Below are positions 56,736 through 64,000 of a stretch of DNA of 64,000 nt, piece after piece (positions within the stretch are counted from its first letter, which is position 1; every line of letters begins with the position of its first letter). The stretch lies in NCBI RefSeq assembly GCF_027596085.1, contig NC_072470.1:3985688-4049687 (forward strand). Direction: 5' to 3'. The DNA comes from Anoplopoma fimbria. Its lineage: Eukaryota; Chordata; Actinopteri; Perciformes; Anoplopomatidae. Below the pieces are notes generated by a model. It was not told where the DNA came from. It made no database searches and saw only the letters and a program-made list of their open reading frames with translations. The position numbers and the translations under genes are program-made.

Positions 56736-56750
56736 CCACAAGAGGGCAGC
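56736..56750 (+). promoter_or_regulatory. CTCF core motif
   Basis: CCACAAGAGGGCAGC has one mismatch (position 5) to CCASYAGRKGGCRSY. It is oriented opposite to the minus-strand sites at 50.5-53.0 kb. Confidence 0.45.
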
Positions 56751-56759
56751 AGTTCATCA

Positions 56760-57160
56760 TTTAACCTCATCTCAGATCTATATCCATTTTAATGTCTTTA
56801 AACATATCAATAATCCATATCACCATGAAGCAAAACACTTTTTTCTCTTTGACTTTATCAAAAAGTCACATTTAAAACAATAAGCTTTAAATGTTTTATT
56901 ATAGAGAAGAAATACAGGGGTCTTATGCACCTCTTGATAATGATTTACAGGTTTATTAAGGTTTAAAATGACTGACACTCCAAAAGGTTTATACATTAAT
57001 GCCGTCTAGAAGGATTCAACTATAATATTATTTGGAAATTAGCATTAATTAGGAGAAAATATATGTTTTGTTGTTGTTGTTGCTTGTTTCAACCTCTAGG
57101 GGGTCAAATCTGTTCAATTATCTCATCTATTGGTCGCATTGATTCCTTTTAGTCTCCCAG
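56760..57160. other. AT-rich filler
   Basis: AT-rich with (TTG)5 at 57067-57082. Nothing else recognised. Confidence 0.35.
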
Positions 57161-57290
57161 GAAGCATTCAGATGCTTTACTGCAGTAAAAGTACTACTAC
57201 CACTGTGTCAAAGTACTACTACCACTGTGTCAAAGTACTACTACCACTGTGTCAAAGTACTACTACCACAGTGTAAAAGTACCTCAAAGG
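57161..57290 (+). repeat. GTGGTGGAAGAAGTATTCAG element with internal 22-bp expansion
   Basis: GAAGCATTCAGATGCTTTAC and TGCAGTAAAAGTACTACTAC match the start of the family (compare 60841-60880). The next 22-bp unit, AAAGTACTACTACCACTGTG plus TC, is repeated four times (57188-57275) with exact length, the last copy carrying substitutions. This is a young local amplification inside an old element. Confidence 0.78.
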
Positions 57291-57895
57291 TAAGATTCAT
57301 CTTTGCGGACAGCATGAATTCATAAAGTTAAAGATGAATATCTCCTCCAAAGTCAAACCAATGCTGCTGGAGACAAAAAACTACAAAGATGGTGGATCAA
57401 ACATCCCCCAACAATCTGCTGCCGAAGGAAGAACATCCCGTCTTTCTCTTGGCGTTGAAACCAGGTTTGGCGTTCCGCTGGATTACTTCCTGGCGTTGGT
57501 GTCCGTTCGCCTGGCGTACGATCACAGCGTAATCTGGGCAGATCCTCAATCTGTCCAATCCCATCTGGCTCATTTTGGTTGATCACACGGCGGCGTCGGA
57601 CCATAAACCTGGTATATAGGAAGGAGGAAAGTGTGTTTCTGGAGGGTCAGGGCCACTCTGAGCGTTAGCGACCCGAGTTATGGCGGCAAGCAAACCTCAA
57701 GGTCGGCGGTTATCTCCACAACCGCTATCTGCAGAAAAACATCTGTTTTTATCAAATCTAGAAAATCTTTTTAATGCAAATATTATGCTTTTATTTCAGC
57801 TATTTAAACCACTTCATCATTTTGGATTATGTATTTTGTCACCACTTTTGTCTCGTATCAATGCACATCATTTAAAACATGAGTGGATTTGAACC
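57291..57895. other. Unassigned sequence
   Basis: 57334-57604 is balanced, with open frames on both strands (plus frame ending 57582), but no family similarity or splice border. The rest is AT-rich. Confidence 0.3.
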
Positions 57896-57899
57896 TCTC

Positions 57900-58090
57900 C
57901 GCTCAGTAATGCAGCTGCAGAGTGGCCATCTCATGTCGCGTCTAATCCCATAATCCTCTCCTGTCACCACTCTCACCCCCCCGTCTGTCCATCGGATTAG
58001 AGGCTCCTGGATCAGAGCGCCGTTTCCCCGCCACACGGCCTACCTGATGGCCTACTTCCTCTTTCCAGTTCTGGCTAATCAGACTGACGG
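57900..58090. promoter_or_regulatory. Candidate conserved non-coding element
   Basis: Unique block with GTCTAATCCCATAATCCTC at 57939-57957, CCATCGGATTAGAGGC near 57989 and CTGGCTAATCAGACTGACGG near 58071. TAATCC/GGATTA words occur three times within about 60 bp. Confidence 0.42.
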
Positions 58091-58530
58091 GAAAAAAGAG
58101 AGACAATAAAACGGAGCAGATTGAGGACTGAAGGTCAGCGATGAATCAGATCCCACTGCTGGTGGAAGGAAGCGTTCTGGTCTGGTTTATCCGTTTAACC
58201 GGAGCAGACGGGCTTCTCGGGTCCCAGAGACGAAGGTGTCTGATTACATTTATCATGAATTCACAGATGATTTCCGTCTGATTTCCTCCTGGAAACGTTC
58301 ATCAAAGTCAAGAGAAGAAGACAGCTTTCAAAATAGTTCCAGCAGAACCAGAGAGAACATTTTATTCCATGCGTCATGTATTCTTCCTTGTTATAAACTG
58401 CATTACCCACAATGCAACTTGATGGCACATAGTTAAACTGGAGATTCAGGTGTGTCATGCTAGCAGCAGCTAATCATGGATGGATTATGCAAAAGGCCTC
58501 TTCTGCAGAGAGGAGAGAGACTCAGACTTT
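58091..58530. other. Unassigned sequence
   Basis: Mixed sequence with one ZNF143-like word. No exon recognised. Confidence 0.3.
58398..58422 (+). promoter_or_regulatory. ZNF143-like CTGCATTACCCACAATGCA word
   Basis: Close to the ZNF143 pattern. It shares CCCACAATGCAACTTGAT exactly with the site near 38215. Confidence 0.35.
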
Positions 58531-58534
58531 CTCG

Positions 58535-58875
58535 TTGATAAGCCTCTTTGTGTTGTTTGTCTCTTTGTAGGCATCATGCATCTTTTTGTGTGACCATCTG
58601 TGTCTCTTTAGGCTTATTTAGTCTCTTTTTGGGTGTTTTTTTGTATCTTTTAAGTCATTTCATGTCTCTTTTTATCGGTTTTGTGTATTATTGGTCTTTG
58701 TACTCTTTTTGTGTGGCTTTGTAGCCAATTCGTGTCTCTTTGACATCGTTTGGTGTCTCTTGGTTGTCTTTTTGTCTCTTTGAGGAAATATTACGTCTCT
58801 TTTGTTGTTTTGAGTCTCTTTGTAGTAGTTTTGCGTTTCTCTGAGGTCAGTTTGTATCTCTTCCTCTTCCCTGAC
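58535..58875 (+). repeat. TCTCTTTGTG minisatellite element, copy 3
   Basis: Diverged tandem array of about 21-bp units such as TTTGTGTTGTTTGTCTCTTT, TTCGTGTCTCTTTGACATCG and TTTTGAGTCTCTTTGTAGTA, ending in TATCTCTTCCTCTTCCCTG. It lacks the clear tail seen in copies 1 and 2. The minus strand is open and Lys/Thr/His-rich because the unit is a multiple of three. Confidence 0.72.
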
Positions 58876-60830
58876 CCCCACGTCTTTGTAACTCTTAAAA
58901 AGTGAAACATCAGGAGAATCGAGAGCTGAATGATAACGATCACTCTCTAATTTCTTGTCTCCGTCCAACAATCCATCACCATCAATCTCTGCTTTTGTTT
59001 GCATCAAACTAAACTACAGGAAGTCTTTGAATGCAGCAGTGAAGGCGTCTTCTCGCTCCGTGTTTTGACAGTTTAGCGGCGAGCTCCCAGCGTGACGGCG
59101 ACCACACAGAGCTAATCTTTCCCCCCACGCACACACAAAAACAGCTCCTCACAACCACAACACCATATGGTGAAACGCTAAGCTGGTCATAACAGCAAGG
59201 CTTCAAACTCCGAGTGCACCGGAGCCGTCAGAGGGGGATTACTGGTGTCGAGCTGCACTTCATCCAGCTGAATAAAATACGGTACAAGAGCCGGAAGACG
59301 TGATCCTATTTCTGAAAGGATCCGGGGTCAAATCAGGAAACGTTAGGAATTTTTATATTTCATCCTTTCCCATGAATTTAGATTTGACGTAATGATGTAG
59401 TCTTTGGTTGCCAAAACACCAGTAAGGTGAATATTTAGTGGGTGAAAGTAAAACGACTCATGCTGTGACTCAATTCATTGATTTGATGCTGAAATTAGAC
59501 AGGAAGTGTTTCGCCGCCTCGCTCAAGGACGCGAGGATGAATCGTGACCCTTCATCAACAGGAAGTGGCCTCCGTCCTCTGATGTGAGCGTTCAAACGTC
59601 TGCGGCGTCGAGATGAGAGAGCTCATTATGATAATAGGAATCTGCCGAGTGGGGGGGCTTTTCAACCAGATTAAAAACAGTCACGCAGACAAACCGTGAG
59701 CCGCTTTCAGATCCTGAGAGTGAATGAGAATCATCAGATAGCAGCTCCGTGAGGAAACGAGCCTCTTAATAACTGACTTTATGTTTTTAAAAATCCTGAG
59801 AATACAAACCATGATGTCCATTTAATAATCATCTCTCCTGCAATGCAATTTTGCATTAAAACTTCAAATCTCACCTTCATTTCTTTAAATCATTTCATAG
59901 ACATTTGTGGATTCTCTCATAATTTGGATTCCCAACTTAATCTAAAATAAAAAGGGTTTCCACAATGTTTGTAAGCGCTGAAACAGCACTCGGTTTGAAG
60001 AAGTTTTTAAAAAGATTATTCAGTATTTCTTTATGACTCGGTGGCGTATAAATGACACACGAAAAGCCTGAAATAATGTCACCCAGAAATTTTTGAAATG
60101 TCGTGCAATTCACATAAACTCTCGTGGGATCGCAAACGAAGCGAAAGCTTTCCGTTTGATATTTTTTTAATGATTAGGAATCATTGTTTGGGATTAAATT
60201 ATGAGTTTGATTTCACCCTCCAAACAGATTGAATATGGAGTGAAAAAGATCTCTAACAACACTTCTAGAGGAGTTTATTCATTTAACATTTTATGCACTA
60301 AATGGCTCAAAGTGTGTCGATACTTCTGCTCTTCCGGTAGCCTCCATCCAATCGTATCTAAAAGTGGAAAACTTCCAGACCCTTGTTCTACTTCCTCTCG
60401 TTAAGTCCTAATCTCCATCTATCAGCCGTGCTGCTCGCTCAGTCAGGGTACACGGTTCCAGAGGTGAAACAGCCATTTAACCTTTTTATGGAGCTTTAAC
60501 TCTCATTCGGTCTTCCAGCGGGTTTCCACGCTTCACCAGATTTATACGACTTCAGGAAGGCCTGCAAACTGTCACAAGCCCAGTTCGATGACTTCAATCA
60601 CGTCAGGTGATCGTGATCGATGGGGGAGGAGCTCGGGGTAAATGAAGGCCGAAAAAACATTTAGCCGAGCACGGCGAGGAGGTGTGAGATAAACGCTGAC
60701 GGAGGCGGGTGGAGGTGCACCGTGAAGCTTTTCAACTTCAGTAAATCATCGTCACGTCAACACTGAGACGTCAGAGAGGGCCGCGTGACACCGAGCAGCA
60801 GACTCTGCATCATGTGAAACCTGCTGCATT
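58876..60830. other. Long stretch without an assigned feature
   Basis: Alternating balanced (59030-59320, 59480-59720, 60420-60830) and AT-rich (59740-60200) sequence. AGCTCATTATGATAATAGG near 59619 is element-like. No exon or repeat family recognised. Confidence 0.3.
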
Positions 60831-60834
60831 GCTC

Positions 60835-61280
60835 GTGGTGGAAGAAGTATTCAGATCCTTACATGCAGAAGTACTAATACAACAGTTTACCACAGTGCAT
60901 TACAAAACTCAATGATGTAAAAGTATTCTTAGCTTAGAAAAAACTCATCGTAAAGTCACGATATTCTCTCAAAAAACTCACAAATTTGCAAGATTAAAGC
61001 GTCGTAAATTTACAAGAATAAAGTGGAAGAATTTACTTCATTTTTCTCATAAATGTATGACTTTATAATCTCTCATATTTGTGATGTTTTTCTGTTACTT
61101 TCATAGAATATCTGAGTTTCTTCTCATTAAATTACCAGCCTCCCCGGCTCAGTAATTATTATTTTTCACCTATAGGACGATGGCTTAAATACCATGTGTC
61201 AGCTAAATGTACTTGAAGTACTTAAAGTGCAGTAAAATGTTCCCTGTCAGTGTCTCTGGATTAATGTTACTGTGTGTGCA
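60835..61280 (+). repeat. GTGGTGGAAGAAGTATTCAG element split by a minisatellite
   Basis: 60835-60925 holds GTGGTGGAAGAAGTATTCAG, ATCCTTACATGCAGAAGTAC, TAATACAACAG and AATGATGTAAAAGTATTC. 61200-61280 holds CAGCTAAATGTACTTGAAGT, GCAGTAAAATGTTCCCTGTC and GGATTAATGTTACTGTG. I recall these as neighbouring segments of one common teleost element. About 270 bp lie between them instead of the expected tens of bases, occupied by a second repeat family (60935-61140). Confidence 0.75.
60935..61140. repeat. Decayed TTTACGACTTTTTTCTC-type minisatellite, copy 2
   Basis: Units such as AAACTCATCGTAAAGTCACG, CGTCGTAAATTTACAAG, TTTCTCATAAATGTATGACT and ATAGAATATCTGAGTTTCTT. It shares its last units with the array at 23985-24190 and sits inside another element. 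Confidence 0.62.
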
Positions 61281-61284
61281 AATG

Positions 61285-61620
61285 TTTTTCCACTTTATCA
61301 GTGAGTTAATCAACATTTCTGTCTTATCCTCCTTCTTTCCTGTTAAATCCTCTTTATGGTGCTGCTGCTCCCCTGCAGCTCAGCGACTCTCTGCTAAAAA
61401 CTAAAAGAGAGAGAAAGGCTTTTGATTAACTGTCTTCAGATTAACTTTGTAGATGATCTTAAATCAACAAGACTTTTATATTTGTTTCTTTTATGTAAAG
61501 CTTTTTATGTCTTCTTGTTAAAGTAAAGGGTGATGTGTAAATGTGTCTCCCTGTGATTCACACATTTAAATCAGACTGTACAATAAACCGGTGTTAATGA
61601 AGACACGCTCAACCTTTCTT
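61285..61620. other. Unassigned sequence
   Basis: AT-rich to mixed. No recognised feature. Confidence 0.3.
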
Positions 61621-61624
61621 AAAA

Positions 61625-61925
61625 GTCTCCCGTTGCCATGGGGACCCTGTGGACAGAGGGGTTTGTGGGTAATTGCGGTTGAGCTGAAGTGGGCGACAGC
61701 GAGGGTTCAGAGATAATGATTTCTTTTACCAGAGGAGACCTTGTAGAGAGGATCCAGCTCCGGTTCAGAATGACATTACTGGGCAGACCTGCTGGATCCA
61801 TCTGTGCATTGATCGATCGCTGGCCGTCTTTGTGGAGCCCAGGATCAGATTTAGCTCCCAGCTGTAAGGCTGCACCCAAAGTAATCACCTCAGACGGGAG
61901 TGGAGCTCTCAGTCCAACACGTGCA
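61625..61925. promoter_or_regulatory. Balanced unique block, candidate regulatory
   Basis: Contains GCATTGATCGATCGCTGGCC near 61806 and CCAAAGTAATCACCTCAG near 61876. A 117-codon plus frame (61689-62042) and an 89-codon minus frame overlap it. Neither has splice borders or a recognisable domain, so I favour non-coding. Confidence 0.35.
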
Positions 61926-63125
61926 CGTCTTAAAGCTGAAGCAACTCAGATGTTTCATGTAGAACTGAACTTAAAGCCGCGTTCCTTCAGTTCCAAAAGA
62001 CATTTACAAACTGATTCTGTTTTCAGTCGTGTTTTCATTTGAAGCTGAACATGTCATCTCATTACATTTGCTTTCTTTTCACTTTATAAAGAACCAGAGA
62101 ATCTTTCCATGCACCGAATTACGTCTTGCAAATTTATTTCCTTTTTGTTCTGTTGTTTTTTATACCTTCTTCCTACGTAAAGAAACTATTTTTTTAAAAG
62201 AGACAGTTTTCTTGCTGCTAAATGGACAAATACATATTTTTAATAAACTGTTTTTTGTTGCACTAACAAGTGTTTTTATTTGCCTGAACCTGGGAGAGTT
62301 AGGTGATATTTAGGAGTTTAGTTTTGAGCATTTTTTTTCAGAAAATATAGATTTAGGAGAGAACTCTAACGAAGACAAACAAAGATCATGTAAAGCTTCA
62401 CTCTGCTGCAGAAACAGTGAGTTATTAATAAAAGCTGTTTATCCATCAAACACATTAAAACTCGTGCATCTAAAAATGTCCATTCACAAGGTTATTGTGT
62501 CTATTTTCAGAGTGTAATTTGAATTTAGTGAGCTATAAATCACTCGACCTGATCAATGACAGACATCCCTCATTTTCATTTTACAAGATGAATTTGCATC
62601 ATCTGCCAAAACACTGATCTGTGAAGGAAAGACATCATCGCCCTCCGCTGATCATCCTGCATCTCCGTCCTTGACGCTAAAGCCCTCCTCGCTCTCTTTG
62701 TTGGTTTCTCTGGATGGAGCAGCAGCAGATGATGCGGAGGATGCAGGCGGTGGAGTGCTGATCATCTAGAAACCAGGGGTTTGAGGGTTTGAGGACTGGA
62801 AGGCCGTTCTTCAGAGAGCAGCGAGTATCTTCAGCTGCACGAACGTGAAAGAAAACAAAGCTTTTTCCTAAAACTGACCAAACCTTCATAAGATTTATGG
62901 TTTGCACAAATGCAAATTTTATACATTTATCATCAGGAATTAACAGGAACCCCTAAAACACTGCCTCAGGGCAGAAGAGACTTCAGGTGTGTTTGCCTGA
63001 AGATACAGCCGGCTAATCCGTGGCCTTTTTCCCGCTGCTGCAGCCGAGAAAATGATGAATAAGTCATTTTCCTGTGAACAGGTTGGGGAGCCTCAAGTGT
63101 GGAGATGAAGTGAACGGACAGATGG
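61926..63125. other. Unassigned sequence
   Basis: AT-rich to 62620, then balanced (62640-62830, 62960-63120). A plus frame ending at the TAG near 62767 reads acidic and Ala/Gly-rich but has no start or splice context. Nothing recognised. Confidence 0.3.
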
Positions 63126-63129
63126 AGGC

Positions 63130-63169
63130 GAGAGGAAGAGGAGGAAGAGGGGAGAAGAGGAAGAAGAAG
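63130..63169. repeat. Homopurine tract (40 bp)
   Basis: GA-rich purine run on the plus strand, ending in (GAA)3. Confidence 0.88.
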
Positions 63170-63225
63170 TCTCCTGTTCTGTCTGCAAAACTCCTGCAGC
63201 TTCATCTGAACATTAATGCTCTTTT

Positions 63226-63238
63226 CGACCTTTGACCT
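63226..63238 (-). promoter_or_regulatory. DR1-like nuclear-receptor motif
   Basis: The minus strand reads AGGTCA-A-AGGTCG, one mismatch to DR1. Confidence 0.35.
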
Positions 63239-63239
63239 T

Positions 63240-63650
63240 TGCTCCAATGAAGCAGTCCTTTAACGGTTCAAAATAAGAGAACCTTTTCAGACTTTTGTGA
63301 ATATTTGTTTTTTGAGAAAAGGACATGATTGCATTGTGATTCCAGTCTTATTTTCTGCCAAATTACAGTTGTATTTGTTTGGAGAGTATTTTGATGACAT
63401 TTAACAAAGTATTTTACTTTTTGAGTGAATACATAAGTTGGAAAAATGTGAAACTTGAAGTTCCATTAATAGAAAACTGTTGATTTAAAAGCAATCAGAT
63501 TATAAATTACATCCGATTTAAGTCATTTGTGTTCATCTCACTTGTTAAATATTGTCTTTTCACAAATGCTGCAAATTCTCTTCCTCATCTGACAAGAAAG
63601 TTGTTTTAAAGAGCAAAAATAATTCTCACCACCTTCTCTAAAATTCCCCT
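63240..63650. other. AT-rich filler
   Basis: Nothing recognised. Confidence 0.35.
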
Positions 63651-63654
63651 ATTT

Positions 63655-64000
63655 GCATTCAGGCCACATCTGAGATACATTCCTTGCGTCTCTTCCCATA
63701 ACCAACCTGGCTGACAAGCGGACGCTCAGTTATTCTGATGCAAAGCGGGCCGGGCTGATAGCGAGGGTCCTTGGTAAAGCGCTGAATAGAAGGGCTTCTT
63801 TTCAGACCCCACAGTTCCCATTCAGCCCGGATGAATAGAAGCGTAGAATCCAGTCTGAGCCTCCAACAAGAGCTGAACTTCGGGGCAGCAACGGCTCCGA
63901 ACATTTACCTCTTTATACAAACCGTCTGCTTCTCCTGTTCTCAGGAGGCGTCTGCATTCCAGACTTTACCTCTTTGTCTCTTTTTCTCGAGATATGGTCA
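63655..64000. promoter_or_regulatory. Candidate conserved non-coding element at window end
   Basis: Unique balanced block with CGCTCAGTTATTCTGATGCA near 63723 and CATTCAGCCCGGATGAATAG near 63819. An 81-codon minus frame overlaps it without exon features. Cut by the window edge. Confidence 0.38.

Noticed and set aside
61689..62042. 117-codon plus-strand frame
   Set aside because: The composition is unremarkable, an opposite-strand frame overlaps, and no family or splice signal is visible.

Overview
This window is vertebrate nuclear DNA, almost certainly from a ray-finned fish and probably a spiny-rayed (percomorph-type) teleost. Three things point there. (GT)n/(CA)n microsatellites are very dense: about fifteen arrays over 19 bp, five of them over 90 bp. 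Several dispersed repeat families that I recognise from teleost genomes are present. There are no bacterial-style gene arrays, operons or ribosome binding sites. I found no convincing protein-coding gene, tRNA, rRNA or CRISPR array. Almost all open frames are shadows of (CA)n arrays, of pyrimidine tracts, or of non-coding sequence that is open by chance.

The window reads as a gene desert or a very large intron. Blocks of balanced, non-repetitive sequence rich in homeodomain-type cores (TAATTA, TAATCC, ATTAAT) alternate with AT-rich filler, microsatellites and transposon relics. The blocks look like conserved non-coding elements, the enhancer clusters that surround developmental regulator genes. 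The best ones lie at about 4.4-4.9, 8.5-9.7, 11.1-11.7, 13.4-13.6, 15.7-16.6, 17.8-17.95, 19.1-19.6, 20.2-20.6, 22.8-23.6, 26.0-26.4, 27.8-28.5, 32.7-34.0, 35.2-35.6, 36.8-37.8, 38.6-39.3, 40.1-40.5, 42.4-43.3, 44.8-45.0, 46.8-47.3 and 52.2-52.4 kb. Conservation itself cannot be tested from one sequence, so these calls are inference. I could not identify the locus.

Repeats: an L2-LINE-like 3' end with an internal 28-bp minisatellite and a (TGTAA)6 tail (5.1-5.4 kb), with two degenerate tails elsewhere; three copies of a TCTCTTTGTG-rich minisatellite element (3.7, 36.2 and 58.5 kb); two copies of a GTTAGCTTAGCATAAAGAC element in opposite orientation (10.4 and 18.5 kb); two copies of a TAATCGATTA-type element (19.8 and 46.0 kb); four pieces of a GTGGTGGAAGAAGTATTCAG element (48.2, 54.4, 57.2 and 60.8 kb); single copies of two more families (39.6 and 51.6 kb); and a 650-bp GACTTTTTTCGACATACTA satellite with a decayed arm in the opposite orientation (53.4-54.4 kb).

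Regulatory candidates: CTCF-like motifs between 50.5 and 53.0 kb plus one at 56.7 kb, DR1 nuclear-receptor motifs at five places, a cluster of four TAATCC sites at 28.2-28.3 kb, and paired inverted TGACAG sites at 11.6 kb.

The two best coding candidates are weak. One is a plus-strand frame at 12.2-12.6 kb that is open except for one stop, which a 57-nt in-frame putative intron would remove. The other is a pair of phase-compatible minus-strand exons at 54.8-55.4 kb. Neither was recognised as a known family.
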